A stretch of 64,000 nt of DNA from Planctomycetota bacterium (GTDB lineage: Bacteria > Planctomycetota > UBA1135 > GCA-002686595), in NCBI GenBank assembly GCA_026692665.1, contig JAPLOF010000026.1, positions 1-64,000 on the forward strand, given 5' to 3'. The notes under the pieces were generated by a model. The model did not search any database. It saw nothing but the letters and a program-made list of their open reading frames with translations, and had not been told where the DNA came from. How positions within the stretch are numbered: position 1 is the stretch's first letter; the number at the start of each line of letters is the position of its first letter. Shown here piece by piece: positions 38,315-47,779 of the stretch. Position numbers and translations under genes: made by a program.

Positions 38315-39793
38315 ATGCCCGCACCCGTCCCGATCTACGCCCTGGCCCTCGCCGCGCTGGCAACGTCCGCGGCCCACGCCCACACGCCCGCCGCGGACTC
38401 AGGCCCGACCTCGAGCGGCGAGTCGCCCGTCGCGGGTCAGGAGCACGTGCGGCGCTGCGGGCTCGGCGCGAAGTTCCACGCCGGTCGGCGCGCGGCGCTC
38501 GTGGCCGAGCTGCGGAAAGAGACGCCCAACGGGCTCGTGCTCGTGCGCGGCCTGCCGTCGCAGCGCGACTACGAGCGCTTCCAGCAGGACAAGACGTTCT
38601 GGTACCTGACCGGCGTCGAGAGCCCGAACGCGGTGCTGCTCATGGACCTCGCGAGCGGAGACGAGATCCTCTTCCTGCCCAAGCCCAACGCGATGAAGGA
38701 GCGCTGGGAAGGCGAGCAATGGGACAGCGAGGACGAGTGGATCCGCGCGACGACGGGTTTCCGCGAAGTGCGGCCGGGATCGGAGCTCGTGGGGCTCCTC
38801 AAGGAGCGTGCCGCGGCCGCGAAGGTCGTCTGGATCAGCAAGGAGCCGTGGATCACGCTGGCCGGCTGCTACGACCTGGCCGTCCCGTACGACCGCGCGA
38901 TCGAGCGCGATCCGCTCGACGGACGCACGAGCCGCGAGAACGCGCTGCAGGACAAGCTCGAGGACACGTTCGCGTTCGAAGTGCGCGACTGCGCGCCGGT
39001 CCTGGCCGAGATGCGCCGCGTGAAGACGCCCGAGGAGCTCGCCGCGCTGCGCCGCGCGTCGGAGACCGGGGCTCGCGCGATGTCCGAGGCGATCCGATCG
39101 ACGCGCGCCGGGCTGACGGAGAGGCACCTGGAGGCCGTGATGAGCTTCGTGCACCGCGCCGAGGGTGCCGCGGGTCCCGGATACCACGGAATCGTGGGCT
39201 GCGGACCGAACGCGCTGATCCTGCACTACAGCCAGGTCGGCCGCGATCTGCGCGCCGGCGAGATGCTGCTGCTGGACTACGCGCCGGAGTTCGACCACTA
39301 CGTCTCGGACATCACGCGCTCGTGGCCGGTGGACGGCGTGTTCACGCCGCGGATGGCCGAGATCTACGACGCGGTGCTGGCGTCGCAGCTGGCGGGGATC
39401 GCCGAGGTGCGCCCGGGTCGCACCATGGCCGACGTCGAGAAGGCCTGCCGGCGCGTGCTCAGCGAGCGCGGGATGCTGAAGCTCCTGCCGCACGGCACGT
39501 GCCACTACGTCGGCATGGAAGTGCACGACGTGGGCGAGAACGCGAAGCCGCTCGTCCCGGGCGTCGTGTTCACGGTGGAGCCGGGCCTGTACGACCCGGC
39601 CAGCGGCATCGGCGTGCGGATCGAGGACGTCGTGGTCGTGACCGAGACGGGCTGCGAGGTGATCTCCGCGGGGGTGACGAAGGACCGCGCCGAGCTGACG
39701 CGCCTGATCGCCGAAGAGGGGATTCTCGATCGGTGGACGAGCGGCGAAGCGCCGGCTCTCGAGACGGTCTCGACCACGACCACTCCGCGCTGA
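38315..39793 (+). CDS. Aminopeptidase P family (M24B) Xaa-Pro aminopeptidase
   Basis: HGIVGCGPNALILHYSQVGRDLRAGEMLLLDYAPEFDHYVSDITRSWPVDG; HGTCHYVGMEVHDVGE; FTVEPGLYDPASGIGVRIEDVVVVTETG. Confidence 0.93.
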   Translation: MPAPVPIYALALAALATSAAHAHTPAADSGPTSSGESPVAGQEHVRRCGLGAKFHAGRRAALVAELRKETPNGLVLVRGLPSQRDYERFQQDKTFWYLTGVESPNAVLLMDLASGDEILFLPKPNAMKERWEGEQWDSEDEWIRATTGFREVRPGSELVGLLKERAAAAKVVWISKEPWITLAGCYDLAVPYDRAIERDPLDGRTSRENALQDKLEDTFAFEVRDCAPVLAEMRRVKTPEELAALRRASETGARAMSEAIRSTRAGLTERHLEAVMSFVHRAEGAAGPGYHGIVGCGPNALILHYSQVGRDLRAGEMLLLDYAPEFDHYVSDITRSWPVDGVFTPRMAEIYDAVLASQLAGIAEVRPGRTMADVEKACRRVLSERGMLKLLPHGTCHYVGMEVHDVGENAKPLVPGVVFTVEPGLYDPASGIGVRIEDVVVVTETGCEVISAGVTKDRAELTRLIAEEGILDRWTSGEAPALETVSTTTTPR

Positions 39794-39835
39794 CGGTTCG
39801 CGCATGTCCCGGCGCCGCCGCAGCGTTTCCGTCCT

Positions 39836-39860
39836 GGACCGCGAAGGACTTTCGCGGTCC
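39836..39860 (+). terminator. Hairpin downstream of the aminopeptidase gene
   Basis: GGACCGCGAA-ggact-TTCGCGGTCC, 10-bp perfect stem. Confidence 0.45.
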
Positions 39861-39990
39861 TACGGTCGGCGCACGCCGCGGTCCGACAGGGCCTCTGCGA
39901 CGGCGGCGGCGCGTCCGCCTGGGAGCCCGCGGGGCTCCACCCGGCCCAGATCGACACCTTGGACGCTGCAGCAGTTCCGGGTCCGGCGCA

Positions 39991-40026
39991 CGCGGGCTCT
40001 CCTCAGGGGGAGCCCGCGTCCTTTCT
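39991..40026 (+). terminator. Rho-independent-like terminator
   Basis: CGCGGGCTCtcctcagggGGAGCCCGCG followed by tcctttctt. Confidence 0.65.
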
Positions 40027-40435
40027 TCTGCGCGGCGAGCGGGGGCCGAGCGCGGAGTCGGGTCTACGGACTCTGGAGGAGTGCCTCGTCGCCGCGGCGA
40101 TGGGCCGTGGAGATCGCCCAGTGTTTCCAGTCGTCGGCTCCTGATCGCGAGGAGATCGACGCCAGCCATGTGGGGAGGCGCGGATCAGAGCGCCCGGCGC
40201 GGACGAGGAGCACGGCCGCGCCTTGCATGGCCGGCAACGACTCGGGTTCGACCTCCAGCGACCGGACGGCAGCTACCTTGTTGGCTGTAACGAAACCCCT
40301 TCCGCTTTGACGTAGCCATCCAGGACCGACGCCGCCGTCTCCCAGAGCCCCACGGGGCAGGCAGGTAGGTGCGCCCGATGGGGACCGCCACACGATGCTC
40401 GCCGGCACACGGTTCCGCGTGCGCAAGGGCTCCCG

Positions 40436-41566
40436 CTATCCACGTGGCGGCGTGAGGCGCTCCGCGAGCCTGTAGCTCGTGCTGCGCCCTCCACCGGGGT
40501 TCTGCACGAGGAGACCGTGCAGCACGAGTACCTGGATGTCGCGCAGCGCGGTGTCGGCCGAGCACGTGGCGAGCTTCGCGTACTTGGATGTCGTCAGGAA
40601 TCCCTCGAAGCCGTTCAGCATGCGGGTGACGACCAGGCGCTGACGCGGGTTGAGCGAGTGCCGGCTGGCGTGCTGCCAGAACTTGGCCCTGTGCAGCACC
40701 GCCGCGAGGTCCCGCTCCGCATTGCCGATCGCGCGCTCGAGGCAGCCCAGGAACCACGCGTGCCACGGCGTGATGTCGAGTCCGCCGCGCTGCGCGTGCT
40801 CGAGCTCTCGGTAGTAGTCCCTCCGCTCAGCCTCGATCTGCGAGGACATGCTGTAGAAGCGGTCGCTCGTCCCGTCGGCGTGCGCCAGCGCCATGTCGGC
40901 GATCGCGCGGGCGATCCGGCCGTTGCCGTCGTCGAACGGGTGGATCGTCACGAACCACAAGTGCGCGAGGCTCGCTCGCAGCACGGGGTCGAGCGCGGAG
41001 GGCGCGTTGAACCACGCGAGGAAGCGCCGCATCTCGTCGGGCAGGCGGTCCGCTTCCGGCGCGACGAAGTGCACCGTCTCGCGACCCATCGGGCCGGAGA
41101 CGACCTGCATCGGGCCGGACTCCGCGGTCCGCCAGGCTCCGACCACGATCGGCGTCATCCCAGTGCGGCCCGGCGGGAAGAGCGCGGCGTGCCAGGCGCA
41201 CAGGCGTTCCTCGGTGAGCCGCATCGCGTGGCCGCGGGTGGCGTCGACCATCATCTCGACCACGCCTTCGACGTCCCTGCCGGCCGTGGGCAGGCCGCCG
41301 GCATCGAGTCCGAGTCGGCGCGCGATCGAGGAGCGCACTTCGGCCGGGTCGAGCTCCTCGCCTTCGATGGCCGAGGACTTCACGACGTCGCTGGTGAGCA
41401 CGGTCAGGCTGGCCTCGTTGCGCAGCTCGAAGCCGAGGCCCTCCATCTGGCCCAGCAGCCGGCCTTGCTTGTGCCGCACGGTCGTCAGCCCGTCGGCGAG
41501 CTCCTCGGCGAGCCAGGTCAGCTCGGGCCAGCCGGGCCGTTGATGGATGTAGAGCATTCGCCGCAT
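40436..41566 (-). CDS. Fic family protein with N-terminal inhibitory motif and C-terminal winged-helix-like region
   Basis: HPFDDGNGRIARA (Fic core), SSAIEGEELDP (inhibitory-helix-like), C-terminal LATCSADTALRDIQVLVLHGLLVQNPGGGRSTSYRL. Confidence 0.93.
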   Translation of the reverse strand: MRRMLYIHQRPGWPELTWLAEELADGLTTVRHKQGRLLGQMEGLGFELRNEASLTVLTSDVVKSSAIEGEELDPAEVRSSIARRLGLDAGGLPTAGRDVEGVVEMMVDATRGHAMRLTEERLCAWHAALFPPGRTGMTPIVVGAWRTAESGPMQVVSGPMGRETVHFVAPEADRLPDEMRRFLAWFNAPSALDPVLRASLAHLWFVTIHPFDDGNGRIARAIADMALAHADGTSDRFYSMSSQIEAERRDYYRELEHAQRGGLDITPWHAWFLGCLERAIGNAERDLAAVLHRAKFWQHASRHSLNPRQRLVVTRMLNGFEGFLTTSKYAKLATCSADTALRDIQVLVLHGLLVQNPGGGRSTSYRLAERLTPPRG

Positions 41567-41570
41567 GATC

Positions 41571-41653
41571 TGCGGTGATTGTGGCCCGGATTCACAGCGG
41601 GGGCCAGGGATTCGCCGCAGGACGTGCGGCGAATGAGGCCCGGAATCGCCGCA
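41571..41653. promoter_or_regulatory. Cluster of four operator-like half-sites upstream of fic
   Basis: TGCGGTGATT (41571), ATTCGCCGCA (41610), TGCGGCGAAT (41625), AATCGCCGCA (41644); central pair is a perfect 10-bp inverted repeat with 5-nt spacer. Confidence 0.55.
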
Positions 41654-41772
41654 CGGGCCGGGGACGGGGCCGGGCGAGGCGCGACGACCTCGCGCCAGGG
41701 TCGGAAGGGGGGAGCCCCTGGTCCCGACCCGCCCTGTCCATCGCGCCCTCGCGCCGTAGGATCTCCGCCCCC

Positions 41773-42895
41773 ATGGCATCGCTGAAGGACGTGTTGGATC
41801 GGTCGGTCTCCCTCGAGCGGCAGTACGAGCAGCTCAAGGTGAGTCTTTGACTACCCCACCAAGGAACGACGCTACCGCGAGATCGAGGAGCTGCAGTCCG
41901 CTCCCGACTTCTGGACGAACGCCGAGCGCGCGCAGCGGTTCGTCACCGAGATGAACGACGTGCGCTCGGTCGTCGCGCCGATGCGCAAGGTCGCGACGGC
42001 GTTCGAGGAGCTCGGGATCCTGGCCGAGATGGCCAAGGACGCGGGTGAGGCCGCCGTGATCGACGACGCCGAGGCCGCGCTCGCGGTCATCGCGGAGGCG
42101 GTCCACGATCTCGACTTCCGCGTCATGCTCGGCGGCCCGAACGACCGCTGCGGCGCGTACGTCCAGTTCACGCCCGGCGCGGGCGGCGTCGATGCGGGCG
42201 ACTGGGCCGGGATGCTCGTGCGCATGTACGTCCGCTGGGCGGAGAAGAAGGGCTACAAGGTCACCGAGGTCGAGCGCGTCGACGAGGACGCCGGCGGCAT
42301 CAAGTCGGCCACGCTCGAGATCGAGGGCGACTACGCCTTCGGGCGCCTCAAGGCCGAGACCGGCGTGCACCGCCTCGTGCGCATCAGCCCGTTCGACGCG
42401 CAGGCACGCCGCCAGACGGCGTTCGCCAGCGTCGACGTGACGCCGCTCCTCGACGACTCGATCGCGATCGACATCAACGAGAAGGACATCGAGATCGAGA
42501 CGATGCGGTCGGGCGGCGCCGGCGGCCAGAACGTGAACAAGGTCGAGACGGCCGTCCGCCTGCGCCACCTGCCCAGCGGCATCGTCATCCGCAGCCAGAG
42601 CCAGCGCAGCCAGCTCAAGAACAAGGAGATGGCGTTCAAGCTGCTCAAGGCGAAGCTCATCCAGCAGGAGGAGCAGAAGCGCGAGGCGGAGCTGAAGGGC
42701 CTGTACGGCGAGAAGAACGAGATCTCGTTCGGCAGCCAGATCCGCTCGTACGTCCTGCATCCGTACCAGATGGTCAAGGACCACCGGACGGACGTGGAGA
42801 CGGGGAACATCCAGGCCGTGCTCGACGGCGACATCGACCAGTTCATCGAGGAATACCTGCGCAAGCGCGGGGCGCAGGCGGCGAAGTCGGCCTGA
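41773..42895 (+). CDS. prfB: Peptide chain release factor 2, with programmed +1 frameshift at 41845-41851
   Basis: Frame 1 [28 protein letters not shown]; shift at AAGGTGAGTCTTTGAC gives ...[26 protein letters not shown] motif in [18 protein letters not shown]. Confidence 0.95.
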
Positions 42896-43053
42896 GCGTT
42901 GCGGGTGGACGCGGACCCACCCCGTCGACCCCACGGGACCCGCGGGACCGGGGTGCGATCGCAGGCGTGCCCGGCCCTCGATCGGGACGTTCGCCCGGCG
43001 GAAGTCGCTTAGCTCTGGGTGATTACGGTGATGGAGTTGTTCTGCTCTGCTGG

Positions 43054-43071
43054 CTGAGTAAAATTACTCAG
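43054..43071. promoter_or_regulatory. AT-rich palindrome immediately upstream of the DUF4143 ATPase start
   Basis: CTGAGTAA-aa-TTACTCAG, perfect 8-bp arms, ending 4 nt before the ATG at 43076. Confidence 0.55.
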
Positions 43072-43075
43072 TGTC

Positions 43076-44290
43076 ATGGCCGAGCCCCGCGAGCTGAATC
43101 CTCAGGTGCCCTACCAACCTCCGGTCTACGCCGAACTGGCGGCCCGGATCGCGGAGCCACGGCGCCGCATCCAGGTCCTCCTCGGGCCGCGGCAGACCGG
43201 CAAGACGACGGGCGTGCGTCGTGTGCTCGAGGGGTTCGACGGCGCGACGCACTTCGCCGACGCGGACGAGACCGCAGCGCCGCCCACGCACTGGATCGAG
43301 TTCCACTGGGAGGCCGCGCGCCGGCTGGCGCGCGGGCGCCGCACGGTGCTCGCGCTCGACGAGATCCAGAAGATCCCGGACTGGTCGCGCGTCGTGAAGG
43401 GCCTCTGGGACCGCGACACCGCAGACGGTCTCGACCTGGTCGTGGTGCTGCTCGGATCCTCGACCCTGCTCCTGCACGAGGGCCTGACCGAGAGCCTTGC
43501 CGGTCGCTTCGAGGTGTTGCGGGCGCGCCACTGGAACTTCGAGGAGATGCGGACCGCCTTCGGCTTCGACCTGGACGCCTACGTCTTCCACGGCGGCTAT
43601 CCGGGAGCGGCGGAGTACGTCGGAGACCTCGCGCGCTGGCGAGCGTTCGTGCGCGATGCGCTGATCGAGACGACGATCTCGCGCGACATCCTGGTCATGG
43701 CGCGCGTCGAGAAGCCCGCGCTGCTGCGTGCGCTGTTCCAACTCGCGTGCGCCTATGCGGGCCGGGTCCTATCCTACACGAAGATGCTCGGCCAACTCAC
43801 CGACGCCGGGAACACGACGACGCTGGCCCACTATCTGACGCTGCTCGAGCGAGCAGGACTCGTCGTCGGTCTGCAGAAATACTCGGGCGAAGTCGTGCGA
43901 CGGCGCGGCTCGAGCCCGAAGCTGCAGCCCCTGAACACCGCGCTCGTCTCCGCGCTGGCCGGATACACGCTCGAGGAGACGCTCGCCGATCCCGAGCGCT
44001 GGGGTCGCCTCGTCGAGACCACGGTGGGGGCGCATCTCGTGAACACGGCGCTCGGAACCGCCGTGGAGGTGTGGTGGTGGCGCGACGGCAACGACGAAGT
44101 GGACTTCGTCCTCACGCGCGGCCCGCACCGGACGGCGATCGAGGTCAAGTCGGGGAAGAAGGGCGCGCGCTGGGACGTGCTGAGCGAGTTCGAAGCGCGC
44201 TTCGGTCCGTGCCGCAAGCTCGTCGTCGGGACCGGCGGCATCCCGCTGGCCGACTTCCTCGCGAAACCCGCGTCGGAATGGGTCGCATGA
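43076..44290 (+). CDS. AAA ATPase with DUF4143 (archaeal-type ATPase/nuclease-like C-terminus)
   Basis: Walker A LLGPRQTGKTT; Walker B TVLALDEIQKIPDW; C-terminal GNDEVDFVLTRGPHRTAIEVKSGKKGA. Confidence 0.92.
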   Translation: MAEPRELNPQVPYQPPVYAELAARIAEPRRRIQVLLGPRQTGKTTGVRRVLEGFDGATHFADADETAAPPTHWIEFHWEAARRLARGRRTVLALDEIQKIPDWSRVVKGLWDRDTADGLDLVVVLLGSSTLLLHEGLTESLAGRFEVLRARHWNFEEMRTAFGFDLDAYVFHGGYPGAAEYVGDLARWRAFVRDALIETTISRDILVMARVEKPALLRALFQLACAYAGRVLSYTKMLGQLTDAGNTTTLAHYLTLLERAGLVVGLQKYSGEVVRRRGSSPKLQPLNTALVSALAGYTLEETLADPERWGRLVETTVGAHLVNTALGTAVEVWWWRDGNDEVDFVLTRGPHRTAIEVKSGKKGARWDVLSEFEARFGPCRKLVVGTGGIPLADFLAKPASEWVA

Positions 44291-44339
44291 GGGGTCCCTC
44301 CAGGGAGCCTCGGCTCGTATTCGGGTCTAGGATGACCGA

Positions 44340-45230
44340 ATGACTTCGAGCCAGCTGAAGGCCCTCGTCGACACCTTCCGGCCCGCGTCCACGCACATGG
44401 TCGGGGACGGGTTCCATGTCCGGAACCTGTTCCCGTCGAACCCGCTGGGCGAGCGGATCAGCCCGTTCCTGATGCTCGACTACGCCGGTCCGACGAACTA
44501 CGGGCCGCGCGATCCCGAGCGCGAAGGGCCGCGCGGCGTCGGCGAGCACCCGCACCGCGGATTCGAGACGGTGACGGTCGTGTACCAGGGCAAGGTCGCG
44601 CACCGCGATTCCGCCGGGAATTCCGGCGTGATCGGTCCGGGCGACGTGCAGTGGATGACCGCCGCGTCGGGCGTCGTGCACGAGGAGTTCCACGACCCGG
44701 AGTTCACGCGCTCGGGCGGCGTGATGCAGATGGTGCAGCTGTGGGTGAACCTGCCGGCGAAGCACAAGATGTCGAAGCCGAAGTACCAGGGGATCGTCGC
44801 GCAGGACATCCCGGGCGTGCAGCTCCCGAACGGTGGCGGCGTGGTGCGCGTGATCGCCGGCGAGCACGCTGGCAAGCGCGGTCCGGCCTCGACGTTCACG
44901 CCGATGAACCTGTGGGACGCGCGACTCGCGAAGGGCGGCGTGCTCGAGGCGGACCTGCCGGGCGGCCACAACGCGGCCGTGTTCGTGCTCGAGGGCTCGG
45001 TCACCGTGAATGGCTCCAAGCCGGTCGGCGACGCCGAGCTCGCATTGCTCGACCAGGGTGGCGAGCGCGTCGAGATCCGCGCGAGCGTCGACACGAAGCT
45101 GCTCGTCCTGTCCGGCGTCCCGCTCGGGGAGCCGGTCGTCCAGCACGGCCCGTTCGTGATGAACACGGGCGAGGAGATCTACCGCGCGATCCAGGATTTC
45201 CAGACGGGTCGGATAGGGCGGCTCGCCTGA
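44340..45230 (+). CDS. Pirin family protein
   Basis: FLMLDYAGPTNYGPRDPEREGPRGVGEHPHRGFETVTVVYQGKVAHRDSAGNSGVIGPGDVQWMTAASGVVHEEFHD. Confidence 0.95.
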   Translation: MTSSQLKALVDTFRPASTHMVGDGFHVRNLFPSNPLGERISPFLMLDYAGPTNYGPRDPEREGPRGVGEHPHRGFETVTVVYQGKVAHRDSAGNSGVIGPGDVQWMTAASGVVHEEFHDPEFTRSGGVMQMVQLWVNLPAKHKMSKPKYQGIVAQDIPGVQLPNGGGVVRVIAGEHAGKRGPASTFTPMNLWDARLAKGGVLEADLPGGHNAAVFVLEGSVTVNGSKPVGDAELALLDQGGERVEIRASVDTKLLVLSGVPLGEPVVQHGPFVMNTGEEIYRAIQDFQTGRIGRLA

Positions 45231-45625
45231 GGTCGACGGGGCCCCGCGCTGGGTAGACCACCACGCATTCGCCCGGCTCGGCGCGCGAGGAGCGCCTCGG
45301 ATCCCAGGTCCTCGAGTGCCCGGCATGCGCGTCGCTCGGCCATTCCGAGGACCCCGACCCCGCACGCGGTTTGCCGACGTGCCGATTCTGCCGGGCGCTC
45401 ACGCTCTTCCGGGCACCGCCCGCTGCGGTGCCTGGACCCACGGCGCGTCCCGAAGTGCCGCTGCCCAGCCGGAGGAACTGCGGCGCTGGCGCTGGGGGGG
45501 GGGGCTGCATGCACGAGCGGACTTCTCGGGCCTCCGGACGAATCCCAGGCGCAGCGAATCCGGCGCGCGAGCGCCGCCGAACCCCGGTTGACGGCGGCGC
45601 GCCGAGCGTGCACGCTGACCCTCCG

Positions 45626-45679
45626 ATGAACACGGCCCGCCATCTGCACCATCACCTCCACCCCGTCCGGGGCAGGTGA
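45626..45679 (+). CDS. Histidine-rich leader peptide of the his operon
   Basis: ATG AAC ACG GCC CGC CAT CTG CAC CAT CAC CTC CAC CCC GTC CGG GGC AGG TGA = MNTARHLHHHLHPVRGR*, 5 His in 7 codons, 124 nt before hisG. Confidence 0.8.
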   Translation: MNTARHLHHHLHPVRGR

Positions 45680-45710
45680 AGCCGTGTAGATCGCGATCCA
45701 TCGACGAACA

Positions 45711-45750
45711 CGAGCGACGCCGGCCCCGAGGGTCGGCGTCGCTCGCATTT
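45711..45750 (+). terminator. Attenuator/terminator hairpin between his leader peptide and hisG
   Basis: CGAGCGACGCCGgcc...ggtCGGCGTCGCTCG (12-bp perfect stem, extendable to ~16 with one G-U) followed by catttcac. Confidence 0.7.
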
Positions 45751-45803
45751 CACGCGGGTCAGGCGCCGCTCTCGGGGCTTCAACAAGAAGTCAGCAGCCC
45801 GAG

Positions 45804-46676
45804 ATGTCACCCACCACCACCGACTCCGTCCGCCTCGCGCTCCCCAAGGGGCGCATGCAGGACGCCGTACAGACGCTCCTCGCCGACGCCGGCCTGGCCG
45901 TGCGCCCGGGGGCGCGGAGCTACCGGCCCGAACTGCCGCTCGCGGGCTTCGAGACGAAGCTCCTGAAGCCCCAGGCCGTCGTGCACATGCTGCACGCCGG
46001 CACGCGGGACCTCGGGTTCGCGGGCGCCGACTGGGTCGCGGAGCTGGGGGCCGAGCTCGTCGAGCTCGTGGACACCGGCCTCGATCGCGTTCGCCTCGTC
46101 GCGGCCGCGCCGATGGGTTTCGTGCGCGACGGCGCGCTGCCGCGCCGGCCGCTGGTCGTCGCGTCGGAGTACGAGCGCCTCGCGAAGTCGTGGATCTCAC
46201 GGAAGGGGATCGACGCGACCTTCGTCCGCTCGTGGGGCGCGACCGAGGTCCTGCCGCCCGAGGACGCCGACGTCGTGGTCGACAACACCGCCAGCGGCGC
46301 GACGCTCGTCGCGAACGGGCTGGCCATCGTCGACGAGCTGCTCGCGAGCTCGACGCGCCTGTATGCCAGCCCGCGCGCGCTCGACGACTCCGCGAAGCGC
46401 GAGCGCATCGAGACCTTCGCGTTGCTCGTGCGCTCGGTGCTCGAGGCGCGCGAGCGCGTCATGGTCGAGGTCAACGTGACCGCGGAGCGGCTCGAATCGG
46501 TCTGCGCGGCGCTGCCGTGCATGCGCGAGCCCACGATCAGCCGGTTGCATGGCGAGGCGGGGTACGCGGTCCGCGCCGCCGTTCGGCGCAGCGAGCTCCC
46601 GCGCGTCGTGCCCGAGATCAAGCGCCGCGGCGGAACCGACGTCGTCGTGAGCGCGCTGGCGCAGATCGTGCCGTGA
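45804..46676 (+). CDS. hisG: ATP phosphoribosyltransferase (long form)
   Basis: [25 protein letters not shown]...[12 protein letters not shown]...[32 protein letters not shown]-terminal regulatory domain. Confidence 0.94.
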   Translation: MSPTTTDSVRLALPKGRMQDAVQTLLADAGLAVRPGARSYRPELPLAGFETKLLKPQAVVHMLHAGTRDLGFAGADWVAELGAELVELVDTGLDRVRLVAAAPMGFVRDGALPRRPLVVASEYERLAKSWISRKGIDATFVRSWGATEVLPPEDADVVVDNTASGATLVANGLAIVDELLASSTRLYASPRALDDSAKRERIETFALLVRSVLEARERVMVEVNVTAERLESVCAALPCMREPTISRLHGEAGYAVRAAVRRSELPRVVPEIKRRGGTDVVVSALAQIVP

Positions 46677-47779
46677 TGGGCACGACGAAGGACGACACGG
46701 GCGTGCTCGAACCGGTACCCGCCCTGCGCGACGTCCGGCCGTACCGCGTGCCGCGGACGAGCGTGCCGGTGCGACTCGCGCTCGACGGGAACGAAGGACT
46801 GCGGCCGCCGGCGGCTCTTCTCGACAGGCTGCCCGGAGTCGGCGAGGTCGCCCTGCGGCGCTACCCGTCCGCACGCGAACTCGAGGAGCGCATCGCCGCG
46901 CGGATGGGCGTCGATCCGGCGCAGGTCCTGGTCACTGCCGGAGCCGACGACGCGCTCGACCGGGCGATGCGCGCGTCGCTGTGTCCGGGACGCGAGCTCG
47001 TCCTGCCGAGCCCGAGTTTCGAGATGATCGAGCGCTACGCGCGACTCGCGGGAGCCGATGTCGTGCGCGTCCCGTGGAGCGCGGATCCGTGGCCGCTCGA
47101 CGGCTTACTCCGCGCCCTCACGGCCCGCACAGGTTGCATCGCGATCGTCTCGCCCAACAACCCGACCGGGCTCGAGGCGTCGCTCGACGACCTGCGGCGC
47201 GTCGCGGACGCCGCGCCGCGGGCGGTGATCGTCGTCGATCAGGCCTACGCCGAGTTCGGGGACGTCGACTTCGCGGCATCCGTGCGGGCGACGCCGAACG
47301 CGGTCCTCGTGAGGTCGCTGTCCAAGGCCTTCGGCCTCGCCGGACTGCGCGTGGGCTATGCCGTCGGCGCGGCGCGCGTGATCGGTTGGCTGCGCGCCGC
47401 GGGTCAGCCGTACGCCGTGTCGGGACCGTCGCTCGCGATCGCGGCCGCGCGCTTCGAACTCCCGGTCGGCGACGTGACCGACTTCGTGGCGCGCGTCCGA
47501 TCCGAGCGCGAGCGTCTGGAAGTCATCGCGTGCGATCTGGGCTTCACCGCGCTGCCGAGCAAGGCGAACTTCGTCCTCGTCCGCTCGCCCGATGCCGCAC
47601 GGATCTGGGAGAGGCTCGCGGCGCTGGGCATCGCCGTGCGCGCCTTCCCCGGGAAGATCGGCCTCGAGAACGCGCTGCGGATCACCTGTCCAGGAGACGA
47701 AACGGCCTTCCAAGAGCTCGTCGCGGGCCTGCGCGCTGCGGTCGGCCCGGACGGGGGAATCGCAGGAGGTGCGCGATGA
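46676..47779 (+). CDS. hisC: Histidinol-phosphate aminotransferase
   Basis: [66 protein letters not shown]. Confidence 0.94.
   Translation: MGTTKDDTGVLEPVPALRDVRPYRVPRTSVPVRLALDGNEGLRPPAALLDRLPGVGEVALRRYPSARELEERIAARMGVDPAQVLVTAGADDALDRAMRASLCPGRELVLPSPSFEMIERYARLAGADVVRVPWSADPWPLDGLLRALTARTGCIAIVSPNNPTGLEASLDDLRRVADAAPRAVIVVDQAYAEFGDVDFAASVRATPNAVLVRSLSKAFGLAGLRVGYAVGAARVIGWLRAAGQPYAVSGPSLAIAAARFELPVGDVTDFVARVRSERERLEVIACDLGFTALPSKANFVLVRSPDAARIWERLAALGIAVRAFPGKIGLENALRITCPGDETAFQELVAGLRAAVGPDGGIAGGAR

Noticed and set aside
40064-40426. 120-aa - ORF (…VAAVRSLEVEPESLPAMQGAAVLLVRAGRSDPRLPTWLASISSRSGADDWKHWAISTAHRRGDEALLQSP)
   Set aside because: Composition is less biased than other shadows, but no recognisable family, start or RBS; not enough support to call a gene
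41575-41850. 91-aa ORF as an independent gene
   Set aside because: Its in-frame 3' part is the zero-frame start of prfB before the programmed frameshift; the 5' extension is the intergenic operator region
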